A stretch of 5,445 nt of DNA from an uncultured Pseudoflavonifractor sp. (GTDB lineage Bacteria > Bacillota > Clostridia > Oscillospirales > Oscillospiraceae): contig CANOHR010000085.1 in assembly GCA_947565875.1 (NCBI GenBank), forward strand, positions 1 through 5,445, given 5' to 3'. Of the stretch, positions 1 to 4,968 are shown piece by piece. The translations under genes and the position numbers were made by a program. The notes under the pieces were generated by a model, which was given only the letters and a program-made list of their open reading frames with translations, was not told where the DNA came from and did no database searches. Positions within the stretch are counted from its first letter, which is position 1. The number at the start of each line of letters is the position of its first letter.

Positions 1-101
1 GACTGCGTTTCTTCTGTGACAGGCCCGGAAAGGAAGTCGCAGTAATCACATTTTGCCTTACAGAATGGGATATGGATGTACACGCCCAGCTTTTCGCCCA
101 T
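1..101 (-). CDS. hemW: HemW-like radical SAM protein, N-terminal fragment (runs off left edge)
   Basis: Translating the minus strand from the ATG at 101-99 gives 33 codons beginning MGEKLGVYIHIPFCKAKCDY. This contains the radical SAM CX3CX2C motif (Cys14, Cys18, Cys21) that binds the 4Fe-4S cluster and S-adenosylmethionine, in the YIHIPFC...CDYCDF context of the HemN/HemW family. The motif lies only about 13 residues from the start. HemW-type proteins have this short N-terminus, whereas true oxygen-independent coproporphyrinogen oxidase HemN carries a longer leader. HemW is a heme-binding chaperone that transfers heme to apoproteins; older annotations call it coproporphyrinogen III oxidase. 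The start is supported by GAGAGGTGG ending 5 nt upstream and a consensus-like promoter. Family members are about 370-380 residues, so more than 90% of the gene lies left of the window. Assignment to the HemN/HemW family is secure; HemW over HemN is inferred from the N-terminus only. Confidence 0.88.
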   Translation of the reverse strand, partial: MGEKLGVYIHIPFCKAKCDYCDFLSGPVTEETQ

Positions 102-106
102 AGGAA

Positions 107-112
107 CCACCT
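107..112 (-). promoter_or_regulatory. Ribosome binding site of hemW
   Basis: The minus strand reads GAGAGGTGG with the core AGGTGG at 112-107, separated from the ATG at 101 by 5 nt (TTCCT). It fixes the start of the short partial gene at the left edge. Confidence 0.7.
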
Positions 113-126
113 CTCGGCTCTTTCTG

Positions 127-164
127 TTTGCAAATATTATAAACCTTTTTCGACCGTTTGCAAA
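127..164. repeat. Paired TTTGCAAA palindromes (possible operator)
   Basis: The 9-mer GTTTGCAAA occurs at 126-134 and again at 156-164, exactly 30 bp apart. The inner 8-mer TTTGCAAA is its own reverse complement, so each copy is a small dyad. They flank the hemW -10 box in the divergent spacer between hemW and the symporter. Repeated dyads about three helical turns apart are typical of operator pairs, but no regulator is encoded in the window, and an AT-rich 8-mer could recur by chance. Confidence 0.3.
136..163 (-). promoter_or_regulatory. Sigma-A-type promoter for hemW
   Basis: On the minus strand a perfect -10 hexamer TATAAT (141-136) follows TTGCAA (163-158) with a 16-bp spacer. The -35 matches TTGACA at 4 of 6 positions; reading it one base upstream as TTTGCA gives a 17-bp spacer with the same score. 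Transcription would start near 129, leaving a leader of roughly 28 nt that contains the ribosome binding site. Both TTTGCAAA palindromes touch this promoter: one covers the -35 and the other sits just downstream of the -10, so it may be regulated. Confidence 0.6.
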
Positions 165-270
165 GTCCCCTTTTCTTTCCTTACCCCAAAAGCAGGTCAG
201 GGGACAAGCGTCCGAAAAATTCATGGGAAGCCCTTTCCTTCCGTCTGAATAGAATGGGATATCCTGTTTT

Positions 271-278
271 GGGAGGAG
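271..278 (+). promoter_or_regulatory. Ribosome binding site deciding the symporter start
   Basis: GGGAGGAG lies 5-13 nt upstream of the ATG at 284 (7 nt after GGAGG). The reading frame stays open upstream to a TTG at 158 and includes an ATG at 254, but neither has a Shine-Dalgarno sequence. The upstream peptide is also hydrophilic and unlike the family N-terminus, so 284 is chosen. Confidence 0.75.
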
Positions 279-283
279 ATCCT

Positions 284-1474
284 ATGAACCTGCTCAAAAG
301 CCTGCCCGCCCGACTCCTTCTCGCCCTGGCCTCAGGGATCGCCCTGGGCCTTGTGCTTCCGGAAAGCGCCATGGAAGTGGTGGTCACCCTCAACTACATT
401 TTGGGACAACTCATCACCTTCTGCGTACCCCTTATCATTATCGGCTTTATTGCCCCCTCCATTACCAAGCTGGGCAGCAACGCCACCCGTATGCTGGCTG
501 TAGCGGTGACACTGGCTTATCTCTCCAGCATCCTGGCCGCCTTTCTGTCCATGGCCTCGGGCTATGCCATTCTTCCCCATCTGAGTATTTCCTCCCAGGT
601 GGAGGGGCTGAGAACTCTGCCCCAGGTGGCCTTCCAGCTGGACATTCCTCAAATCATGCCCGTAATGAGCGCCCTGGCCCTCTCCGTGCTGATCGGTCTC
701 GCCGCCGTATGGACCAAGGCCCGGGCAGTCGCCGTCTTTTTGGAGGAATTTCAGAATATCGTGCTGGATATCGTCCAAAAGGTGGTCATTCCCATCCTCC
801 CCTTTTATATTGCCACCACCTTCTGTGATCTGGCTTGGGAGGGATCCATTACCAGACAGCTTCCCGTATTTCTGGCTGTCATCCTCATCGTCATGGTGGG
901 CCACTACCTTTGGATGGCGGTCCTCTACGGCGCCGCCAGCCTTTACTCTGGCCGCTCCGGCCTGGAGGTGGTAAAGCGCTACGGTCCCGCCTACCTGACA
1001 GCCGTAGGCACCATGTCCTCCGCCGCCACCCTGGCGGTGGCCCTCCAATGTGCCCGGAAAAGCAAAAATCTGCGGTCGGACATGGTGGACTTCGGCATTC
1101 CCCTCTTTGCCAACATCCACCTGTGCGGCTCGGTCCTTACGGAGGTATTCTTCTGCATGACCGTCTCCCAAGTCCTCTATGGTTCCCTCCCCAAGGTAGG
1201 GACTATGCTTCTCTTCTGCCTGCTGCTGGGAGTCTTTGCCATTGGCGCTCCCGGAGTTCCCGGCGGTACGGTGATGGCCTCCCTGGGCCTGATTGCCGGG
1301 GTCCTGGGCTTTGACGGCACGGGGCAGGCCCTCATGCTGGCGGTCTTTGCCCTTCAGGACAGCTTCGGTACCGCCTGCAACGTAACAGGGGATGGGGCTC
1401 TCGTTCTGATTCTTACCGGCTATGCCGAAAAGCACGGCATCCAGGAGAGATCGACCGCCTGTAAAAGAGCATAA
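284..1474 (+). CDS. Dicarboxylate/amino acid:cation symporter (SLC1/DAACS family), atypical active site
   Basis: This 396-residue polytopic membrane protein is predicted to be a secondary transporter of the glutamate transporter (GltPh/SLC1) fold. It starts MNLLKSLPARLLLALASGIA, the usual short amphipathic start leading into TM1. Visible landmarks are the HP1 serine-rich tip TMSSAATLAVAL (residues 243-254), TM7 around NIHLCGSVL (277-285), the HP2 tip GAPGVPGGT (321-329) and TM8 DSFGTACNVTGD (359-370). By eye alignment to GltPh, Asp394, Asn401 and Asp405 are kept (here Asp359, Asn366, Asp370). The NMDGT sodium motif of TM7 is replaced by HLCGS (279-283), and Arg397, which binds the acidic side chain of the substrate, is Gly362. 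Family membership is strong. The substrate is probably not aspartate or glutamate, and the coupling ion is unclear. It is transcribed divergently from hemW and separated from pit by 386 bp, so it is probably monocistronic. Confidence 0.88.
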   Translation: MNLLKSLPARLLLALASGIALGLVLPESAMEVVVTLNYILGQLITFCVPLIIIGFIAPSITKLGSNATRMLAVAVTLAYLSSILAAFLSMASGYAILPHLSISSQVEGLRTLPQVAFQLDIPQIMPVMSALALSVLIGLAAVWTKARAVAVFLEEFQNIVLDIVQKVVIPILPFYIATTFCDLAWEGSITRQLPVFLAVILIVMVGHYLWMAVLYGAASLYSGRSGLEVVKRYGPAYLTAVGTMSSAATLAVALQCARKSKNLRSDMVDFGIPLFANIHLCGSVLTEVFFCMTVSQVLYGSLPKVGTMLLFCLLLGVFAIGAPGVPGGTVMASLGLIAGVLGFDGTGQALMLAVFALQDSFGTACNVTGDGALVLILTGYAEKHGIQERSTACKRA

Positions 1475-1574
1475 AGAGGAAAATAGGAGCGAAACAAAAG
1501 GGACTAAGGGCTATAAATATAGATTTAGCGTTGTACCGTTTCGCCGATAGGAACCGCAAATAGGCAAGGTCATT
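1475..1574. other. Left part of the 386-bp gene-free spacer
   Basis: This stretch follows the symporter stop codon and precedes the palindromic array. It is purine-rich at first (GAGGAAAATAGGAGC), and the AGGAG there is not followed by a start codon. It also holds a tiny AT dyad CTATA-AA-TATAG at 1511-1522. I see no convincing rho-independent terminator for the symporter, no RNA gene and no supported open reading frame. Confidence 0.5.
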
Positions 1575-1606
1575 GTGCCGGGCGGATGATATCCGCCCCT
1601 ACAAAG
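1575..1606 (-). repeat. Palindromic repeat unit A
   Basis: Read on the minus strand this unit is CTTTGTAGGGGC followed by a hairpin core and then GCCCGGC. The core stem is GGGCGGAT (1580-1587) with ATCCGCCC (1591-1598), 8 bp around a 3-nt loop. It shares its head with units B and C but not the core sequence. Confidence 0.65.
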
Positions 1607-1616
1607 ACCATCCCAC

Positions 1617-1650
1617 CTTTTGTAGGGGCGCACAATGTGCGCCCCTACAG
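1617..1650 (+). repeat. Palindromic repeat unit B, perfect 14-bp inverted repeat
   Basis: After the head CTTTTGTAGGGGC, the arms TGTAGGGGCGCACA (1621-1634) and TGTGCGCCCCTACA (1636-1649) are exact reverse complements around a single central A. It lies head-to-head with unit A: CGCCCCTACAAA (1594-1605) is also the exact reverse complement of TTTGTAGGGGCG (1619-1630), with a 13-bp spacer. Confidence 0.8.
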
Positions 1651-1663
1651 GTGCGGCGTCGCT

Positions 1664-1705
1664 CTTTCGTAGGGACCGTCGTCCCCGACGGCCCGGCGGG
1701 ATCCC
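1664..1705 (+). repeat. Palindromic repeat unit C
   Basis: The head CTTTCGTAGGGACC is followed by the stem CCGTCG (1676-1681), loop TCCC and CGACGG (1686-1691). The tail GCCCGGCGGG ends in the small palindrome GGGATCCC (1698-1705). Head and GCCCGGC tail match unit A; the stem differs but stays self-complementary, as expected for related repeats under structural constraint. Confidence 0.65.
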
Positions 1706-1713
1706 ATTACGGT

Positions 1714-1747
1714 TTCGTATTCCCTTTCGGCGCAAAGGGAATATGGA
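1714..1747. repeat. Fourth hairpin, 10-bp stem, at the right end of the array
   Basis: TATTCCCTTT (1718-1727) pairs perfectly with AAAGGGAATA (1734-1743) around the loop CGGCGC. Four further pairs, two of them G-U, extend it to 1714-1747. It begins TTTCGTA, resembling the head of unit C, and follows C by only 8 bp, so it may be part of the same composite repeat. No T-run follows on either strand, so it does not look like an intrinsic terminator. Confidence 0.6.
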
Positions 1748-1860
1748 TCAACACGGGGTCTTCAGTTCCCACAATGACGGGCTGGGGCGGGAAATCACTT
1801 TCCCATATAAATCATATCTCCCCACCTTCTGCCGTAAATATATGGCAGGGGGTGTACTTT
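1748..1860 (+). promoter_or_regulatory. pit leader region: weak -10 candidate, two small hairpins, ribosome binding site
   Basis: Between the repeat array and pit there is one fair -10 sequence, TATAAA at 1806-1811, but no acceptable -35 at the right distance. A 6-bp hairpin GGGAAA/TTTCCC (1789-1804) sits directly upstream of it. A second hairpin, CTGCC/GGCAG (1829-1848), abuts the probable ribosome binding site AGGGGGTG (1847-1854), which is followed by 6 nt and the ATG at 1861. The promoter call is weak; the ribosome binding site is moderate. Confidence 0.3.
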
Positions 1861-2796
1861 ATGTCCATATGGCCCGTCCTGCTTCTCCTTGCTGCCGTGA
1901 TCCTGGTCAACGGCTGGACCGACGCCCCCAATGCTATCGCTACCACGGTGGCCGCCGGGGTGTTGTCCTTTCCCGCCGCCGTAACTCTGGCCGCCCTTTT
2001 TAATCTTTTGGGGGTAGTCTGTACCGCCGCTGTCAGCGACGCCGTAGCCCGGACCCTCTGGTCTATGGCAGATTTTGGTCCCTACGCTCTTACCGCCCTC
2101 TCCGCCGCCCTGGCCGCCACGGTGCTGTGGGCCGTTTTTGCCTGGAGGTTCGGCATTCCCACCAGCGAAAGTCACGCCCTGGTGGCGGGGCTTGCCGGGG
2201 CAGCCCTGGCCCTTGGGGTGGAACGGCTCCGGCTGGAGGTTCTTCTGCGAGTCCTCCTCGGCCTTTTTCTTTCCCTGGCTCTGGGCTGGGGCCTGGGACG
2301 GATCTTCCGCCAGTTTCTCCCTCCCCAGGGAGAGAGGGCTTACCGCCGGGGCCAGATCCTGGGCGCTGCCCTTACCGCTTTTTTTCACGGTGGTCAGGAT
2401 GGGCAGAAGTTTCTGGGGGTACTGGCCCTGGTCCTGTCCCTCCGTGGCGGAGCCTTCTCCCTTCCTCCTTGGGCTCAGTGGACCTGCGCTGCCCTGATGG
2501 CCCTGGGGACCTTGGTGGGAGGACAACGGATCATTGACACCGTGGGCCGGAAAATGGTCCTCCTCACCCCCCGTTCCGGCTTTGCCGCCGACCTGGGAAG
2601 CGCCGGTGCCCTGGCCCTGTGTACCCTTCTAGGCCTCCCCGTCTCCACCACCCACGCTAAAACTGCCGCCATTCTGGGTGCAGGAGCCGACCCAGACGGC
2701 AAAGTGGTCGGCTCCCTGGGAGCGGCCTGGCTTTTCACCTTTCCTGTCTGCGGTCTTTTGGCATTTATGCTGGTCAAATTCCTTGTGGCGTGGTAA
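1861..2796 (+). CDS. pit: PiT-family inorganic phosphate permease
   Basis: This 311-residue, very hydrophobic protein belongs to the PiT (PF01384) family of Na+ or H+ coupled phosphate transporters in the cytoplasmic membrane. Both inverted family repeats are visible. The N-terminal repeat has NGWTDAPNAIAT (17-28) and GIPTSESHALVAGLAG (98-113). The C-terminal repeat has FFHGGQDGQKFLGVLA (174-189) and LGLPVSTTHAKTAAILGAG (257-275). The signature aspartates are Asp21 and Asp180; the C-terminal copy reads GGQD rather than the textbook GAND. The frame is open upstream to 1573, but that part runs through the palindromic repeats, so the start is placed at ATG 1861 where the first membrane segment begins. 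The length is at the short end for the family. No PhoU-like accessory gene (DUF47), a common partner of bacterial pit, is adjacent; instead a HAD phosphatase follows after 26 bp, probably on the same transcript. Substrate phosphate is inferred from the family. Confidence 0.92.
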   Translation: MSIWPVLLLLAAVILVNGWTDAPNAIATTVAAGVLSFPAAVTLAALFNLLGVVCTAAVSDAVARTLWSMADFGPYALTALSAALAATVLWAVFAWRFGIPTSESHALVAGLAGAALALGVERLRLEVLLRVLLGLFLSLALGWGLGRIFRQFLPPQGERAYRRGQILGAALTAFFHGGQDGQKFLGVLALVLSLRGGAFSLPPWAQWTCAALMALGTLVGGQRIIDTVGRKMVLLTPRSGFAADLGSAGALALCTLLGLPVSTTHAKTAAILGAGADPDGKVVGSLGAAWLFTFPVCGLLAFMLVKFLVAW

Positions 2797-2812
2797 AATA
2801 CCCCACACAAGG
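2781..2812 (+). promoter_or_regulatory. Inverted repeat spanning pit stop and phosphatase ribosome binding site (possible translational coupling)
   Basis: CCTTGTG (2781-2787), inside the last codons of pit, is the exact reverse complement of CACAAGG (2806-2812). The right arm contains the first four bases of the AAGGAGG ribosome binding site (2809-2815). A short inner stem GGT/ACC (2792-2794 with 2800-2802) closes an AAAAT loop. The pit stop codon TAA (2794-2796) lies in the apex. A ribosome terminating there would melt the stem and expose the site. The pairing is seen directly; coupling is inference. Confidence 0.45.
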
Positions 2813-2822
2813 AGGGATCGTT

Positions 2823-3485
2823 ATGCTTTCCTATGACGCTGTGATCTTTGACCTAGACGGCACTTTGTTGGACACTTTGGATGATTTGAAGAGCGCCGTC
2901 AACTACGCCCTGGATCAGATGGGCTTTCCTTCCCGCACCCGCAAAGAGGTAAAAGCCTTTGTGGGCAACGGGGTAGCCAAGCTGATGGAACGGGCGGTCC
3001 CCTCCGGGACAAGCTCTCAGGATACCGCCAGAGCCCTCAGCCTTTTCAAATCTTACTACGCCCTGCACAGCAAGGACAAGACCGCCCCCTATCCCGGCAT
3101 TCCAGAGACTTTGAAAGCTTTGAGGGACAAGGGCTGTAAGCTAGCGGTGGTCTCCAACAAATTTGACGCGGCTGTAAAGGCCCTGGCGCAAGACTATTTT
3201 CCCGGACTCATAAATCTGGCTGCCGGGGAAAATGAGGCTCAGGGCGTTCCCAAAAAACCGGACCCCGCCATGGTACTTCAAACATTGGAAACCATAGGCG
3301 TCTCCCCCAAGCAGGCGGTCTATGTGGGAGATTCCGATGTGGATCTTCAGACGGCAAAGAACGCAGGGCTCCCTTGTATCTCGGTGACCTGGGGCTTCCG
3401 GGACCGGGACTTTCTTCTCCGGCACGGGGCTGTCACCCTGATCCAGACTCCGGAGGAACTTCTGGAGTTGTGCCTGGAACCATAA
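2823..3485 (+). CDS. HAD-superfamily phosphatase, phosphoglycolate phosphatase-like
   Basis: A 220-residue cytosolic hydrolase with all four HAD motifs. Motif I is FDLDGTLLDT, with nucleophile Asp10 and acid/base Asp12. Motif II is Ser111 in VVSNK. Motif III is Lys145 in PKKPDP. Motif IV is VGDSDVD with Asp170 and Asp174, which bind Mg2+. The insertion between motifs I and II is an alpha-helical cap (C1 type, roughly residues 18-90), as in phosphoglycolate phosphatase and beta-phosphoglucomutase. The C-terminal WGFRDRDFLLRHGA favours the Gph-like branch. The start ATG has AAGGAGG 7 nt upstream; a GTG at 2790 overlapping pit is possible but has no ribosome binding site. It lies 26 bp after pit and ends just before a strong terminator, so it is the last gene of that unit. 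Substrate cannot be fixed from sequence: phosphoglycolate, a sugar phosphate or a nucleotide are all possible. A role in freeing Pi would fit its neighbour. Confidence 0.9.
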   Translation: MLSYDAVIFDLDGTLLDTLDDLKSAVNYALDQMGFPSRTRKEVKAFVGNGVAKLMERAVPSGTSSQDTARALSLFKSYYALHSKDKTAPYPGIPETLKALRDKGCKLAVVSNKFDAAVKALAQDYFPGLINLAAGENEAQGVPKKPDPAMVLQTLETIGVSPKQAVYVGDSDVDLQTAKNAGLPCISVTWGFRDRDFLLRHGAVTLIQTPEELLELCLEP

Positions 3486-3488
3486 CGC

Positions 3489-3548
3489 AAAAAAGCGGAG
3501 CCAACAGGGTGTTTCATCTCAAATCCCTGTTGGCTCCGTTCTTTTTCT
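3489..3548. terminator. Bidirectional rho-independent terminator
   Basis: CGGAGCCAACAGGG (3496-3509) and CCCTGTTGGCTCCG (3525-3538) form a perfect 14-bp stem with a 15-nt loop. On the plus strand it is followed by TTCTTTTTCT (3539-3548), ending the pit-phosphatase unit. On the minus strand it is followed by TTTTTT (3494-3489), ending the MATE-AGCS unit. The stem starts 10 nt after the phosphatase stop codon and 8 nt after the AGCS stop codon, so one structure serves both convergent transcripts. Confidence 0.93.
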
Positions 3549-4914
3549 AAATGCGATTCTTTTTGAGTTCCTTCACGGCCTCCGGGGCCAACGCCATAAC
3601 CGCCAGCAGATTGGGAAGGGCCATAAGGCCGTTGCAGATATCCGAGAGGGCCCAGACCCTGGTCACCCGCCCTACGCTGCCCAGGACCACCGTGGCCAGA
3701 AAGGCCAGCCGGAAAAAGCCCCGGAGACGGTTTCCTCCCGTCAGGTGGGCAAGTCCCCGTTCTCCATAATAACTCCAGCCCAACAGAGAAGTAAAGGCAA
3801 ACAGCAGCAGACACAGGGCTACGATGAAGCTCCCCCACCTGCCAAAGACGGTAGCAAAGGCGGCGGCAGACAGAGGCGCTCCCGTCATGGCCTCCGTCAC
3901 CATACCTTCCCGGATGGCTTCCAGGGCGGCGGAGGGATCGTAGACACCTGAGGTAAGGATGCACAGGGCCGTCACACCGCATACCAGAATGGTGGCAAAG
4001 AAAACCTCAAACATCCCCCAATAGCCCTCCTGGGCGGGACTGTCTGTATCGGCGGCAGCGTGGGCCATGGCAGAGGAGCCTACCCCCGCCTCGTTGGTAA
4101 ATACCCCCCGGGCCACCCCATAGCGGAGGGCGGCGCTGACGGCGTAACCCCCTCCCCCGCCCAGCACTGCCCGAGGGGCCAGGGCGCAACCCAGGATCTC
4201 CTGAAGGGCGGAAAGGACCCTCTCCCTATGGGCCAGGATCACCGCCAGACCTGTAGAAAGAAAAAGAAGGGCCATAGCTGGCACCAGCTTTTCACTGACC
4301 CGCCCCACTCTTCCGATCCCTCCCAGGATCACCGCCCCTGTACACAGAGCCACCGCCAGGCCCACTGCCAGCCGATCCCAGCCCAGAGCGGTGTAAAGGG
4401 CGGCGGAGATGGAGTTGGACTGGACCATGGCTCCCCCCGTAAGGGAGGCTGCCACACACCACAAGGAAAACCAGCCCGCCGCTCTTTTCCAACCCAGGCG
4501 GCAAAGCATATATTCCATGGGGCCGCCCTCCCAGCCCGCCCCGGTCCGGCGGCGGTACTTCACCGCCAAAGCCTTCTCTACAAAGCTGGTCATCAAGCCC
4601 AAAAGGGCGGAGGCCCACATCCAGAATACCGCCCCCGGCCCGCCGAAGAAAATGGCGGTGGCCACCCCGGCAATGGAACCGGTCCCGATGGTGGATGCCA
4701 AGGCCGTAGCCAATGCCTGGATCTGGGTCAGGCCCCCGGTCCTTCCCTTTCGCCTTGCCTGAAAAAGACTTCCCACCGAACCCCTGAGCCACCGGCCCAG
4801 ACCAAAAAGCTGAAAAAAGCCGCTTTGCAGGGAACACCAAAGCCCTGCAAGCAGGAACAGCCCCAAAAGCCAAGGCTGCCACAGTCCGTCCGCCAACCGT
4901 TCCAGCACGTCCAT
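3547..4914 (-). CDS. Sodium:alanine/glycine symporter, AGCS family
   Basis: A membrane protein of 455 residues from the ATG at 4914. It matches the AGCS family (AlsT/DagA/AgcS; APC superfamily fold), which imports alanine or glycine with Na+. Landmarks in order: STIGTGSIAGVATAI (74-88), the family signature GGPGAVFWMWASALLG (91-106), GGPMEYML (130-137), ARGVFTNEAGVGSSAMAHAA (268-287) and LLGWSYYGERG (377-387). Length is typical. The first motif normally reads GTGN; here Asn is Ser80. Start choice is uncertain. A GTG at 4917 and the ATG at 4914 sit inside or against the ribosome binding site AAAGAGGTGAT, leaving only 2 nt between GAGG and ATG. A GTG at 4908 (protein two residues shorter) has an ideal 8-nt spacing. 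The gene follows the MATE gene by 54 nt on the same strand, with no clear promoter between, and ends at the shared terminator. Exact substrate is not determinable. Confidence 0.93.
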   Translation of the reverse strand: MDVLERLADGLWQPWLLGLFLLAGLWCSLQSGFFQLFGLGRWLRGSVGSLFQARRKGRTGGLTQIQALATALASTIGTGSIAGVATAIFFGGPGAVFWMWASALLGLMTSFVEKALAVKYRRRTGAGWEGGPMEYMLCRLGWKRAAGWFSLWCVAASLTGGAMVQSNSISAALYTALGWDRLAVGLAVALCTGAVILGGIGRVGRVSEKLVPAMALLFLSTGLAVILAHRERVLSALQEILGCALAPRAVLGGGGGYAVSAALRYGVARGVFTNEAGVGSSAMAHAAADTDSPAQEGYWGMFEVFFATILVCGVTALCILTSGVYDPSAALEAIREGMVTEAMTGAPLSAAAFATVFGRWGSFIVALCLLLFAFTSLLGWSYYGERGLAHLTGGNRLRGFFRLAFLATVVLGSVGRVTRVWALSDICNGLMALPNLLAVMALAPEAVKELKKNRI

Positions 4915-4932
4915 CACCTCTTTTTCAGAGGT
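4913..4932 (-). promoter_or_regulatory. Ribosome binding site of the AGCS gene folded into a hairpin
   Basis: On the minus strand AAAGAGGTGAT (4923-4913) matches the full complement of the 16S rRNA tail, AAGGAGGTGAT, at 10 of 11 positions. Its AGAGGT (4921-4916) is the exact reverse complement of ACCTCT (4932-4927), giving a 6-bp stem with the loop GAAAA that hides the site. Because the site overlaps the annotated ATG at 4914, it favours translation from GTG 4908. Confidence 0.5.
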
Positions 4933-4947
4933 ATGCGCCCGGTCGGC

Positions 4948-4966
4948 AAAAAAGACTCTCTTTTTT
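4948..4966. other. A/T-only-armed dyad between the MATE and AGCS genes
   Basis: AAAAAAGA (4948-4955) and TCTTTTTT (4959-4966) are reverse complements around CTC, beginning just after the MATE stop codon on the minus strand. The stem is almost entirely A-T pairs, so it is a poor terminator; it may be a weak attenuator, a bent-DNA tract or simply an AT-rich spacer. Confidence 0.3.
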
Positions 4967-4968
4967 TC

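Noticed and set aside
1..101. Calling the left-edge fragment HemN (coproporphyrinogen oxidase)
   Set aside because: The radical SAM cysteines begin at residue 14, without the longer N-terminal region of true HemN, which favours HemW.
158..283. N-terminal extension of the symporter from a TTG
   Set aside because: No Shine-Dalgarno sequence at 158 or 254. The extension overlaps the hemW promoter region and is unlike the family N-terminus; GGGAGGAG points to 284.
332..1435. Minus-strand open frame (367 codons) within the symporter
   Set aside because: Antisense shadow: Gly-, His- and Gln-rich with no hydrophobic segments or motifs, while the plus frame is a clear membrane protein.
1575..1747. 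CRISPR array or small RNA gene
   Set aside because: The units alternate in orientation, have irregular spacing and no uniform spacers. No promoter plus terminator pair frames a defined small RNA.
1573..1860. N-terminal extension of pit by 96 residues
   Set aside because: The extension translates straight through the palindromic repeats, has no family similarity, and the first PiT helix begins at 1861 with a ribosome binding site just before it.
2379..2385. T7 run inside pit as a phase-variation tract
   Set aside because: Seven bases is too short to argue for slippage without strain data, and the frame is intact on both sides.
1795..2526. Minus-strand open frame (243 codons) within pit
   Set aside because: Low-complexity Gly/Gln/Lys/Pro sequence antisense to well-conserved PiT motifs.
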